Shown here piece by piece: positions 56,101 through 64,000 of a stretch of DNA of 64,000 nucleotides (the stretch's first letter is position 1; each line of letters begins with the position of its first letter). Below the pieces are notes generated by a model. It saw nothing but the letters and a program-made list of their open reading frames with translations. It searched no databases and had not been told where the DNA came from. Origin of the DNA: Fragilaria crotonensis (lineage: Eukaryota > Bacillariophyta > Fragilariophyceae > Fragilariales > Fragilariaceae); the NCBI GenBank assembly GCA_022925895.1, contig JAKSYS010000002.1, positions 372,001 through 436,000 of the forward strand. The letters are read 5' to 3'. The position numbers were made by a program, and so were the translations under genes.

Positions 56101-56384
56101 AAGTCATTCGATTCGTCCTGATCGTTGCGCCGTTTTGCAGATCCCAAGGAGAGCATGGCAGCTACAATTAACACTGCGAATGCATGCGGTAATATTGTGA
56201 TACTCGCATCTGCCCCACGATAATCTATGAAAAGCGGCAAACACTGTTGTAGGGTGATTACCACTGAGAGCGGCACCAAAACGGAGTGCAGGGCATCCTG
56301 GACTATGCGGGCTGCTACTGACGTATCCCTGTACAACCACTGAGCCTGAAGTGTGCCCCAACATGCCTTTTTTGGTTGGAGCAT
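53121..56384 (-). CDS. Very large multi-pass membrane protein, family not recognised
   Basis: 1087 residues in one exon from ATG 56384. I count roughly 20 or more hydrophobic segments over the whole length, for example LVPLSVVITLQQCLPLFIDY, LHIAILLLGPPLMFTSAFYQ, AMLLFVVHSTFLVLWSYRYA, VAAVLLLFTMMAPRAFLSP and FAASILGMVGGMYHIVAIRG. There is no clear signal peptide, nucleotide-binding motif or transporter signature. Loops are short. Size and repeated membrane segments recall plant NO EXINE FORMATION 1 (NEF1), a plastid membrane protein of about 1100 residues; this is a guess from memory without alignment. It lies 51 bp downstream of the small membrane protein at 56436-56978 on the same strand. 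Confidence 0.8.
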   Translation of the reverse strand: MLQPKKACWGTLQAQWLYRDTSVAARIVQDALHSVLVPLSVVITLQQCLPLFIDYRGADASITILPHAFAVLIVAAMLSLGSAKRRNDQDESNDFIIRGPAMKLHIAILLLGPPLMFTSAFYQRIISNASFVDVWLDLILVWAVPYLLLYMIHMLRWNQVVSSPYRVSLLFGSSSSSTLRGALVPMVVSVIASLALEYEYLIPLCRTLAYNFRGHNLPDTGLVSAMLTGSVVAALFAGWVAGRKSAVTGEPLFGEYQDDIVQLSLAITGMLVGKAVGMPWSLTPLPILAVLGMVIWLSTRMLRYLAMLLFVVHSTFLVLWSYRYAGIEVKMQIIFGLEMSLFRFGMANVAVSLLVFMVMGLAVRSSGGVGHTLLRRMDVCGLFLLIYSSLETIIECVLIEYPLPFKDLLGIEALEHSEEEAFLYKPFLAYASSATIAAICFVLHQYKIITPRTAVPILSVALGKAVAIFIDMQLGKKALSDKQDPALSLLMRVVAAVLLLFTMMAPRAFLSPVHFKLSGSRQGSGQGISLPTRVNRTIIAYGLFILPLTLIACIPWILQPLVGVLSGHFGAYYVTNPAASETFGWVCSLWGLSLLSAVNHVLPDGGGETWKKTAAISFLMGLGVALTAPTIPQWVHGGRHSAAIELNPFASFSSASPKSGRGSHAGGWGLLAAALATLLAITGPLDLTDKADKGRTDRFLLFRTMIFSILFGCGIAWFISLECMGDEAFLPIFFTATACMAMCFFGTVGGVLSYMLDLNDFEEAEQVLKVWIGAFPVFLVTAGLSQLAKNVAHPFGQGGWLSTYLAVCGIITLGICTTLRSRGTKNVKTRGLGNSSCLLSWACWITILYGRYGVAGMDVGFELTTLFGVPASILGTIVVSLILLWLEQDLSKGSRGRGTNRLSVANDSTTTTWMCTNIPSLSDNNRFAPSITATIVVLVGACVYAILFRGLFSAASSQAVFDSIYGSSTGADDLASLARQNNIIGDAVRTAAALSGSSFWTSPSPWTPLLYVVGLAATLPSLYGFILYSWGIPTTAAWALSVPLNGLPLVLCRSLPPLFAASILGMVGGMYHIVAIRGKQQQSHMRI

Positions 56385-56435
56385 TTGATCAAAGTGTGTG
56401 AGTACATAGATGTAGTTTCAAGGCTCATATAACCC

Positions 56436-56978
56436 TCAGGCCAACTGGACTTCGAAATCGCTTACCAGACAACCGAACAGAAGACATTCACAAAACAGTT
56501 TCGTGACAACAACAAGCATGTTTGTTCCAGCAGCCTCCTGATCAGGCACACCCAAAAGTGAAGTCCCTGCATGCACCACCGACAATACAACCGTGCTCAT
56601 CCATAGTATCACCAAATAGAATTCGCGGAAGTCGGCCAAGTCAACCGCATATACCAAAAGAGCAAGGTAGAGAAAGGTTTGCAGAGGGATTGAAGAGGGA
56701 TGATTCCAGAGCGTCAAGAAAAGTGGAGGAAGGATAAATAGCGCTACCAACCGATTGTGTGCATATTTAGCGTTGTCATGATCTTGCGTCGGCTTGGTGA
56801 CAGTCACGTTAGAATAGGTCGTTTGTGCCTCCAAATAAGGAGATTGGCGTCGACGCTGATGTTGCACTGGAGTGACACGAGTGGGATGAACAGCGCCAAA
56901 GGGCTCGCTCGATACTGGATATTGAGTCGGCTGCGCAGAAGCAGCTGGGGCGGGGTAAGGAAATTGGCCATGCATCAT
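56436..56978 (-). CDS. Small four-helix membrane protein, not recognised
   Basis: 180 residues from the double ATG at 56978. A Pro/Gln/Ala-rich cytosolic-looking N-terminus (about 70 residues) is followed by four hydrophobic segments: LVALFILPPLFLTLW, LQTFLYLALLVYAVDLADF, FYLVILWMSTVVLSVVHAG and MLVVVTKLFCECLLFGCLV. It ends in VQLA, without a known retention signal. The 51-bp spacing to the large membrane protein downstream, on the same strand, is tight even for this genome. Function unknown. Confidence 0.7.
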   Translation of the reverse strand: MMHGQFPYPAPAASAQPTQYPVSSEPFGAVHPTRVTPVQHQRRRQSPYLEAQTTYSNVTVTKPTQDHDNAKYAHNRLVALFILPPLFLTLWNHPSSIPLQTFLYLALLVYAVDLADFREFYLVILWMSTVVLSVVHAGTSLLGVPDQEAAGTNMLVVVTKLFCECLLFGCLVSDFEVQLA

Positions 56979-57603
56979 CCAGCTTATGGGAACGGTGATT
57001 GTGATGATCGGGTTGATGGATCAACTGTTTTCAATCTCTCTCCCACACAGTGAAGTTTTAGGAGAAAGCAAAGCTATTGCGGTCAGATAACCTAAGCAAT
57101 GCTCCGTTCTATTGGTGTATGCTTTTCGGACTTCGAAAGGAAGGACGCCGTGGGACGTGGGATCAGTGTCGATGTGTCGATGGCTTCTTGACAGTTTTAT
57201 AGATGTTGGAAGAGATCGCCGTCACTCGGAAAGATTCGATGAAGCATGAAGTTCCTGATTCCAGGAAGTACTGTACTGTCGTACTCGAAGGACTGCCTGT
57301 CTGCTTCGCCTTTTCTGGGCACTCGTAAATAAAAGAAACTAGTGGGTTCCTCACAACTGATCGGAGTATGTACGATACATTCTGGTGTTCTACAGTGTAT
57401 TCATATAGCATTTGCGAAGCAACCTGTTTACAAAGAATTCAATGAGTATTCCGTCCAGTAACTTTGAATACGTACAGTACAGTACTACAGTAAGGTAGGA
57501 CACTGTCGTTCCAACATAAACTACTGTCGATTTATGTACTGTAGACTTGTAGTACATGTGATCCACGTAACAGTACACCAGTACCCCAGAGTGGTCATAC
57601 TCC

Positions 57604-57644
<41 letters not shown>

Positions 57645-58673
57645 CAAATTTAAAAAGGAGTAGGATAATAACAGTTCTACTGTACCGGTACCAGGTACAA
57701 CAGCAAGTACGAGTAAATATGTCTTTCTACTCGGAGACTCGGAGCTCGGAGCACCCACATTCGGAGCTCCTCAAAAATGTCTTTGGTACTGTACGCTGTA
57801 AGCTTGCTACGCGAACTACCAGTACCAGGTACTTGAAAAATCCAGTGCAATGACATGCACGAATACGCATCTACCGAAGTACAATACTCCCGTACTACAG
57901 TACAACTCAATAGCTGTGTAGTAGGAGTGTTCCCTTATCTTTTTATGCCGTATTGAATTGTACTCCGGAGTACAACTCCGAGTATAGCGTATAGCATGTG
58001 TATTTTATTTCTATCTGCTTCCAACTGCGAGTAGCACGACAGTAATCCTGCAGCACTGGTAGACCATATTTACAGCATCGACCTCCGGCGCAGTCTACAA
58101 GGTACTGTACACAACGAACTCCGACTTCTTGTATGCATACGGCTAACTAATAAGGCCTACCCAGTCGTGACAATCGTGGGCGTCGGGACTCGGGAGTAAG
58201 GCGGGATCCACTGTCCTATCAGAGGTATAGGTGGAGTAGTCTGTTTCAATACAAGATGACAGATTCGAGACAGCCCTCAGCCATGGCTTAAACGGGAGAT
58301 GATGGAGAGCACTTTCAATTTCACCAAGCATAGCTTGCAACTCCAATGTATTTCCTAACACAAACATGAGAATGCCACACATTCTCGATCCCCAGCAAGA
58401 CCCTAGTCGTGCTCTCCATCACGCTTGTAGATGTTGAGCTAACTGCTGCTGTAGTAGTGTCGTGTACTCCGACTACCGATCGTTGAAAACTGCTGGGCAA
58501 GTACGCATCATGTGAAAGTTTGGCAAAGGTTACCAAATCAGCATCCGTAGAATACGTTCATATTGATGGGGCAAGAAATGAATGCCAGCGTTGTATCGAC
58601 TCCAGCTTTGTTCTCGAATGAGCGAAGAGGCGAGGTTGAACCCCCACAAGCTGCAGATTCCTCCAAATCGCTT
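56979..58673. other. Intergenic, GTAC-rich, with an AC microsatellite
   Basis: About 1.7 kb. GTAC palindromes are dense at 57240-57600, 57680-57910 and 57955-57985. Short open frames on the minus strand (58143-58777) show no domain; one could be a small gene or a 3' exon of the serine-rich gene, which I cannot support. Confidence 0.5.
57607..57642. repeat. (AC)18 microsatellite
   Basis: Uninterrupted AC dinucleotide run of 36 bases inside intergenic DNA. Confidence 0.95.
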
Positions 58674-60128
58674 CTATCGAAATTGTCCTTGATAACCAGA
58701 GGGATTTGACCCGAAGGAAGCGCTTGAGCTGAGCTCGGTATCAACGTTACTGGAACGCGTCGCATCAGGGTCGTCATTCTCCTCCTCCCAGGGGCGCGGT
58801 GGCTCAGGGAACATCATATCTGGCGTAAATGAGTTATGGATATGATGTTTGAAAATGGCATTGAAAAACTTCTTCAACTCCTTCTTTTCTGGCTTGGGAG
58901 ATGAAGGCGTTCCTTGTAGAAACCGGTCAGCACCTCTTTCAGAATACCCACGCCGCATTGACGTTTCGGTTTTGTCAAATCGATTGTTGTGTCCAGCCAC
59001 AACTGGCGATCCAACTGTGTGCCGGCTTGTTCTGGAAATAGGTGAAACTGGATCCTGGTATGGTCGATGGAGGGAAGACTGTGCTCGTGATCGCACACCA
59101 CTTGTTGCTGTGCTTCCGGACGTTTGTGATCGGCCAGATGTTGGCGAAAGTTGCTCCTCGGATAGTCTCTGGATCATTGGCAGCGTCCGCAACCGCGCTC
59201 CGCTCCCTGCGGAGCCTCCGGATGTTTGTGATCGCGCCGAAGAAGCCGACAACGACCAGCCGGAGGCAACAGTAATACTTGAATTTGGGATGTTGTCCTC
59301 ACCGGATGCGATCGTATGCTGCGCACTTCCGTATGCGTCCGTGGGAGCAAGACCAAATACACTGGGGTTAGAAGATCTAGAAAGTGACGGTTGGGTATTA
59401 TTTCCTCGTCGAGTAGGCATTGGCCTTTCTCCCTGGAGGATAGTTGGGGCTGACCTCACAGTCAGAAGGTCTTGGTCTCCGCTAAACCCGCCTTCCGGGA
59501 GAGGCATCAAACATAAGACAGTCCCTGACTTCTTCCTTCTTCGACTCGAAGGCTTGGAAGAAGGATGGTTCCGGTCCATCTGTGTCGTAGGCATGGGCTC
59601 TTCGGCAAGTGATGAAGAATGGATGAGTTCTAAGCCGACGACTCCAGGAGGTGGGTCAGAACATCGAACGTTGACCGTGTTCACCATAGTCACCAGAGAT
59701 TTCTTCGTTTCAACCTCAAGGGAATTCAATCCAAACTGATCCAACGCGTCTCGCAATCTATGGTGAAATCCCTTGGGTTCATCCTCACTATGTGATATTG
59801 CCGCAGAAATTATCGAGGGATTGAACTGCAAAAAGGCTGAACTCATCCCTCTCGACGACTCCGAATCTAGGCCCGGCGTCTTGATCCCCGTTATTCCATC
59901 GTAAGCATCATAAGCAGCATGCGACGAGTCTCTCGTTTGCACCTGAGTCGATGTCTCTGAATATGCCCTGTCCACCACCTTCCGAAGTTCGACGGCACTA
60001 AGATTGTAACTCTGGGGCAAATTGGAACGATACGACGCAGCACTGCCTTGTCCGATCCCGTCGTTTGTCTTAACGGGCGACAAGGGAAAAGAAAAGCTGT
60101 GTTCCACAGGCTGCGTCATCGTTCGCAT
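58674..60128 (-). CDS. Long serine-rich, mostly disordered protein
   Basis: 484 residues from ATG 60128. Composition is dominated by Ser, Thr, Pro, Gly and Arg, so most of it should be unfolded. A short repeated element is visible: SARSQTSGGSAGSGARLRTL, SGRSQTSGSTATSGVRSRAQ and SRTSRHTVGS (about residues 300-385). Near residue 420 the segment KPEKKELKKFFNAIFKHHIH is the most ordered-looking part. Many Ser-Pro and RxxS sites suggest phosphorylation. No signal peptide or membrane segment. The long uninterrupted frame supports a real gene, though the opposite strand also has a long open frame (58849-59739). I do not recognise a family. Confidence 0.6.
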   Translation of the reverse strand: MRTMTQPVEHSFSFPLSPVKTNDGIGQGSAASYRSNLPQSYNLSAVELRKVVDRAYSETSTQVQTRDSSHAAYDAYDGITGIKTPGLDSESSRGMSSAFLQFNPSIISAAISHSEDEPKGFHHRLRDALDQFGLNSLEVETKKSLVTMVNTVNVRCSDPPPGVVGLELIHSSSLAEEPMPTTQMDRNHPSSKPSSRRRKKSGTVLCLMPLPEGGFSGDQDLLTVRSAPTILQGERPMPTRRGNNTQPSLSRSSNPSVFGLAPTDAYGSAQHTIASGEDNIPNSSITVASGWSLSASSARSQTSGGSAGSGARLRTLPMIQRLSEEQLSPTSGRSQTSGSTATSGVRSRAQSSLHRPYQDPVSPISRTSRHTVGSPVVAGHNNRFDKTETSMRRGYSERGADRFLQGTPSSPKPEKKELKKFFNAIFKHHIHNSFTPDMMFPEPPRPWEEENDDPDATRSSNVDTELSSSASFGSNPSGYQGQFR

Positions 60129-60235
60129 CGGATCACCCTTTGCGTGGATGACGGGTCGAGATTGTGACTGTAGGTACTAGAGTGGGGAGTATGAAAGGTA
60201 ATACTGCTTTTGGTCAAATTGAGTTGAACATAAAT

Positions 60236-60700
60236 TCATTTATGAAATGCGAACAGTGAATTGCCCCGAAACGCTGTCGCGACCGTCTCGGACAAGGGTC
60301 CGAGAATTGTACTTAATACCTTTGTACTTTCGATATAGTACTCGTAAACAACAAGATAATCTAGTCTTAACTCTGTAGGATGGAATCCTCGGAGTAAAGC
60401 GATCAAAGAAAACCGAATGTCTGATTGGGTCATTCGCTTTCCCAGCTTGAAGAAATTGTCGTACCCGATTTGAGACTCTCGTGTTACCTTGGGCCTTCTA
60501 ATAGAAACAAAATCCAAGATGGCGAAGTCAAGTACCAGGTCTCGTATGGTCCTGTCACACATACATGGGCCTACTAAACCGAAATTACATAAGGACAAAT
60601 CGAGGTCGTCCAGGCGTCTAAATGTCAGAATTCTTCTGCCACGTCGAGATTGAAATGACGAAGTTAGGCCACGTACGACGAGACCAAGGCGTTCGGTCAT
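60236..60700 (-). CDS. Hypothetical protein of uncertain reality
   Basis: 154 codons from ATG 60700. The predicted protein is Leu-rich (DDLDLSLCNFGLVG, then LVLDFAILDFVSI), with some resemblance to leucine-rich-repeat spacing but no clear consensus. No neighbouring evidence. It may be a truncated gene or chance frame. Confidence 0.3.
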   Translation of the reverse strand: MTERLGLVVRGLTSSFQSRRGRRILTFRRLDDLDLSLCNFGLVGPCMCDRTIRDLVLDFAILDFVSIRRPKVTRESQIGYDNFFKLGKRMTQSDIRFSLIALLRGFHPTELRLDYLVVYEYYIESTKVLSTILGPLSETVATAFRGNSLFAFHK

Positions 60701-61049
60701 CCAATGAACGCCAACTTTTTAACTGAGATGAGAGTAAAGAGGATGCACATGTATTCCAGAATATCTACCTGGGGTACAAGTACAGTACTTGTTGACTTGT
60801 TGATGATATCCATAGACTTCATGCAGTAAAAGTATATGTGCATTGGTAGATTTGCCCTCCGGTGTTAGTAACACGCGAGACGCGACTGGAATATAAAACC
60901 CTAAATTAGGGTTAGCAACGCACGTTTGCCACCCTCGGCATGTGACATGTGATACGCCTTACCAGCAAGTGCCTTCGACAATATCACACCAATCACGGCC
61001 TAGATTAACGATCTTTTAACAGATTGTGACAGCAATGGAGCATAGCCTA
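60701..61049. other. Intergenic
   Basis: About 350 bp. It contains the short repeat CCCTAAATTAGGGTTAG near 60898-60914, an imperfect palindrome. Nothing else seen. Confidence 0.4.
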
Positions 61050-62396
61050 CTAGAGTCTCCATGCCTGTTTGTACGCTTGAATGTCAACGCGGTACGTCTC
61101 TTCGTGTTCTCTGAGTGCTAGCTTCATCTCCTCCATTTTTGATAAAATCGCCGAACATGCCTTGACATTGAGATGTAGCATGTGATAATCAATGGAATCA
61201 AGATACGCCTCGAGCTTTAGCTCCATCTCAATGTTAGTGCCGCTGACGCATTGAATAGATTTGCCCAGAAATATTCCATCACGCCACTTTCGATAGTCCA
61301 TATCTGAGCCTACGTCTCGAAATCCAAAAAGGACAAGGTAACGCTCAGCAGATGCTGGTCGGGAGCAGATGGGTTTGGTGATGATAAAATCGCGACAACG
61401 GTGTACCAAGTCCTTCATCATAGTTCGCATGGATTTAGTTTGACAACCAAAGAGTTTGACAACAACACTCCCACCGGGGCTAACAATCGACAAGGCTGCC
61501 GCCACTTGACAAATCACCAGCTTTTGAGCCAACTGCTCCTGGTGTTCATGATCACGCTGTGCGTCTACGCCACCATCACAAACTACAGCGTCAATCCTCA
61601 TCCCGTTGATATCGCGTTTCAGTGCAACGACATTATCCCAGTTGTAGATGTCTCCTGTTCCGTCAGCACCTGCGGAAACGCGATAGCGAATATTTTCCCA
61701 GTCATAGTCATCCACCTTCCAATCTGTGCCGCGACCATGCTCGTTGGTTCCGATCAAGGACATTCCGATGCCTCGAATCTCGGAGACCGATGGGTAGCAC
61801 CTCCCACAATGATAAAGCAAGTATTCACTAAATCCTCCAGGCGCGGCGCACAGGTCAACAAAGTGAAATGACCCACCATTTGCGGCTTGGGTGAGAGCGA
61901 AGCCAATGCTTGCGTTGACATTCGCCAGCTTGATAGCTGATCGATTAACGAACATGTTGTTCAATCCTCCAGCTCTCCCCTTCCCCAAGACTTCTATAGG
62001 ATTACAGAATCGCCGAGCCATCTGAAAGACTTGTAGTGGTGACAATGTGTCGTGGATCTTGGAAAGGGCATTTGCCGCAGGCAACAGTCGTCGCTTGATT
62101 TCTATAAGATGTCGATCCAGGGCCATGATTTCCCTTGATCGCTCCGCTGCCTTTTCCTCATTGGGTTGAAACTCGCTGAACCACTGTTGACGACCAATCC
62201 AACTCTGCCGCAGGTTACCCTCTTCGTCTTCGAAGTTGCCATCGACTGTGACTTCTTCATAACAGTCGGTCAAACCTTTAGTCTCGCGATAGTGTGTGCC
62301 ATTTTCATGATGAAGTTTCGCTCGCTTCGGATGTCGATCGTCGGCAAACGAGGAGGCCATGGGGCATTGGATCTTGGCCTTTTTCTGGATTGTCAT
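61050..62396 (-). CDS. CMTR1: FtsJ-type cap 2'-O-ribose methyltransferase, CMTR1-like
   Basis: 448 residues from ATG 62396. The Rossmann methyltransferase domain shows the cap-methyltransferase K-D-K-E set: Lys in NRSAIKLANV (about residue 155), S-adenosylmethionine loop FVDLCAAPGGFSEYLLYHCG, Asp in DAVVCDGGVD (about 272), Lys in SVVVKLFGCQ (about 313) and Glu in RPASAERYLV (about 348). CMTR1 methylates the ribose 2'-O of the first transcribed nucleotide of mRNA in the nucleus. A basic patch (HPKRAKLH) near the N-terminus fits nuclear import. The WW and guanylyltransferase-like domains of animal CMTR1 are not present, so this is a short form. It is divergent from the DTWD1 gene, 284 bp apart. 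Confidence 0.88.
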   Translation of the reverse strand: MTIQKKAKIQCPMASSFADDRHPKRAKLHHENGTHYRETKGLTDCYEEVTVDGNFEDEEGNLRQSWIGRQQWFSEFQPNEEKAAERSREIMALDRHLIEIKRRLLPAANALSKIHDTLSPLQVFQMARRFCNPIEVLGKGRAGGLNNMFVNRSAIKLANVNASIGFALTQAANGGSFHFVDLCAAPGGFSEYLLYHCGRCYPSVSEIRGIGMSLIGTNEHGRGTDWKVDDYDWENIRYRVSAGADGTGDIYNWDNVVALKRDINGMRIDAVVCDGGVDAQRDHEHQEQLAQKLVICQVAAALSIVSPGGSVVVKLFGCQTKSMRTMMKDLVHRCRDFIITKPICSRPASAERYLVLFGFRDVGSDMDYRKWRDGIFLGKSIQCVSGTNIEMELKLEAYLDSIDYHMLHLNVKACSAILSKMEEMKLALREHEETYRVDIQAYKQAWRL

Positions 62397-62680
62397 CAAT
62401 TACGAGAACTTCGGTACAAGTACTCATACGCGAGTTCAAGTACCTGGTGAAGGCTACTGTTACTAAGAATACTGCTACATAAAGCTTCTACTGGTACTCC
62501 TAATACTACTCGCACTTATTGAAAGCGGTCCCACTTTTCAGTGTATTTGTAGACGCAGGCCGCAGGTGGCAGGAGAGTTCATGGCCGTCGGTTTGACCAC
62601 TTAAAAATGGCCGGTCGGTCAACTCCATAACGACTGTCTCAGAGTGTTCTGCTTTTCTCAGTGGGTTGTGTTGACAGCCA

Positions 62681-63565
62681 ATGAGTTCTGACATAGTTAG
62701 GGATTACTTGGATTCGTTTTCAACCCCGAAAGCATCGGAAACAAAAGGAAAACGGACGAGGGTCGAATGTTGTGGCTCGTCGAGATGTTTTTACTGCACA
62801 GAATGCTACAAGCTTCTAGTCCCAGAAGAGGAATGTCCAATCGGCATGAGATCCCTGCCATTTAACCTGCATATCATTCTGCATGATCGAAGATGCGTCG
62901 CATCCGGACTGCATGCAAAAGTTTTGAGTGAAAGGTTTTGTAGCAAAGGCGCAACAGACAACAACGACTGTTCCAAGCGAGTCCAAGTCTTCGACCTCGA
63001 ACGGCTGGAACCTTTGCCCGAGTGCTTCCCCGAAAAGACGTACGTTTTATTTCCCTCTGACGACTCTATCCCTCTGCAGACAGTTCGTCATCAGGTGAAT
63101 ACCTTGGTGGTGTTGGATTGCAAGTGGACAAAGCCGTCCTCGCGGCATGATCCACGCCTTGCAAGCTTGCCTCGGGTTCATCTCACCAGTCCACCCACGG
63201 CAAGTCACTACTGGCGATGGCATTCCGCAGGACAAGAGTGTTTGAGCACCATCGAAGCAATCTACGAAGCAGCCTGCGAGGTTGAACCCGAATGTAATTG
63301 GTTGCCCTGGCTGTGGTTGTTTGCACTCCAGCGCGCTGCGACTGGAGGCATGACTGAAGAACAAAAACTAATCCAACGAGAATTGAGAAGGACGAGAGGC
63401 ACCGCAAAGCATCTCCAGGACAAGGAGAGGGGCCGAGCTTTGTCAGAGCAGCACAAGCGTGAACGTGGCGAAGTCCGAAAGCAAGCACGAAAACCTCAGT
63501 GGCAGGTCCATTTCGAGAGTGAACGAGGAGCAAGTCTATCTGCATCCCAAAGAGATATTTCATAA
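62681..63565 (+). CDS. DTWD1: tRNA-uridine aminocarboxypropyltransferase, DTWD1 type
   Basis: 294 residues from ATG 62681. The N-terminal Cys cluster (ECCGSSRCFYCTECYKLLVP) could bind a metal ion, as in DTW proteins. The DTW region follows: EKTYVLFPSDDSIPL, VNTLVVLDCKWTKPSS (DCKW in place of the strict DTW word), then HYWRWHSAGQECLSTIEAIY with the diagnostic LSTIEAI. This group makes acp3U in tRNA, at position 20 for DTWD1, from S-adenosylmethionine. The C-terminal tail (about 235-294) is highly charged and basic (KERGRALSEQHKRERGEVRK). Convergent with the gene at the right edge, 15 bp between stops. Confidence 0.85.
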   Translation: MSSDIVRDYLDSFSTPKASETKGKRTRVECCGSSRCFYCTECYKLLVPEEECPIGMRSLPFNLHIILHDRRCVASGLHAKVLSERFCSKGATDNNDCSKRVQVFDLERLEPLPECFPEKTYVLFPSDDSIPLQTVRHQVNTLVVLDCKWTKPSSRHDPRLASLPRVHLTSPPTASHYWRWHSAGQECLSTIEAIYEAACEVEPECNWLPWLWLFALQRAATGGMTEEQKLIQRELRRTRGTAKHLQDKERGRALSEQHKRERGEVRKQARKPQWQVHFESERGASLSASQRDIS

Positions 63566-63580
63566 TAGGGCCTGGCTTAG

Positions 63581-64000
63581 TTATTGCGTCACGGATTTTT
63601 TGCGCTGATAAACGTTAAGCAAAGCATCTGCCTTTTCCATAGCAGTCACAATATCTTGAGATATCCTTTTCTTTTTGGGTCGGAGACTGACATCTTCCAA
63701 CACGACAGCATCAACAGTAGCTGCCATTCTGTCCAAATCGAAGCTGAGTGTGGCAAGGTCCTTCTCCAAGTTAGATGGGAGATGTGCCGCAGCCCAGTCG
63801 TCCTTGTTGACTCGAGATTGATCATCAACACTGTTTAGTTTCGCACGAGCCAACGATGTTTGAATCAATTCTATGACAGAGATATGCACAGACAATTGAG
63901 TCTCTGCAGATTCTAGCATCTCCAATGCGCTAAGGACATCGTCAGGGTAGTATTCCCCTTCCCAAATGAAGCGCAATGTCCCTTCCCATCCGTGATCCTT
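63581..64000 (-). CDS. C-terminal part of an unrecognised protein, cut by the window edge
   Basis: The frame is open from the right edge to the stop at 63581, so the start lies outside. At least 139 residues: KDHGWEGTLRFIWEGEYYPD, a helical middle (ALEMLESAETQLSVHISVIE) and a basic end (LRPKKKRISQDIVTAMEKAD). It looks like helices that could form a coiled coil. Family not recognised. Confidence 0.6.
   Translation of the reverse strand, partial: KDHGWEGTLRFIWEGEYYPDDVLSALEMLESAETQLSVHISVIELIQTSLARAKLNSVDDQSRVNKDDWAAAHLPSNLEKDLATLSFDLDRMAATVDAVVLEDVSLRPKKKRISQDIVTAMEKADALLNVYQRKKSVTQ

Noticed and set aside
58849-59739. Open frame of 296 codons on the plus strand
   Set aside because: It is antisense to the serine-rich protein gene. 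Neither has a known domain, but the minus frame is longer and starts with a normal ATG; I kept that one.

Overview
This window looks like nuclear DNA of a diatom, most likely a pennate one. The evidence is a red-lineage (Lhcr-type) light-harvesting protein, several proteins that start with a signal peptide ending in the diatom 'ASAFAP'-like plastid signal (AAAFAP, AVAFGP, AMAFVP), a nuclear gene for the photosystem II subunit PsbM, a copia-type retrotransposon like the diatom CoDi families, and short GT-AG introns (68 to 264 bp, usually none to two per gene). Genes are dense (roughly one per 2.5 kb) and lie on both strands. The DNA between them is unusually rich in GTAC-centred palindromes such as GTACTCCGAGTAC.

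Layout. 0-10 kb: two members of an unrecognised protein family (249-1355 minus, 8480-9370 plus), a p24/TMED cargo receptor whose reading frame breaks in the membrane anchor (4621-5611), and a plastid YbaB-like protein with a one-base frame break (9531-10033). 10.6-17.7 kb: a full-length, very young Ty1/copia element with 314-bp LTRs differing at one base, flanked by CAGCA duplications, but with about eleven frame breaks. 17.9-24 kb: NOM1/Sgd1 (ribosome biogenesis), a small coiled-coil protein, a 716-bp PIF/Harbinger-like miniature element, and TRMT10 (tRNA m1G9 methylation). 24-31.8 kb: a TPR-containing protein, a gene-poor 2-kb stretch, lysyl-tRNA synthetase, eIF3 subunit h, and a second plastid YbaB-like protein. 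32-41.8 kb: a 1217-residue soluble-adenylyl-cyclase-like protein, a YqeH/NOA1-type circularly permuted GTPase, an alpha/beta hydrolase of the ABHD4/5 (CGI-58) type whose 3' end is tandemly duplicated, and a second long p24 protein. 44.2-48.6 kb: a photosynthesis group (Lhcr protein, PsbM, PsbP-like) followed by dynein light chain LC8. 49.4-64 kb: mitochondrial phage-type RNA polymerase, two unrecognised membrane proteins, a serine-rich protein, a CMTR1-like mRNA cap methyltransferase, DTWD1 (tRNA acp3U), and one gene cut by the right edge.

The genes are not an operon. They serve translation and RNA modification (NOM1, TRMT10, LysRS, eIF3h, NOA1, mtRNAP, CMTR1, DTWD1), the plastid (two YbaB-like proteins, Lhcr, PsbM, PsbP-like, probably the NOA1-type GTPase), secretion (two p24 proteins) and signalling (adenylyl cyclase). 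Splice sites, frame breaks and domain calls were read by eye; no database search was run.
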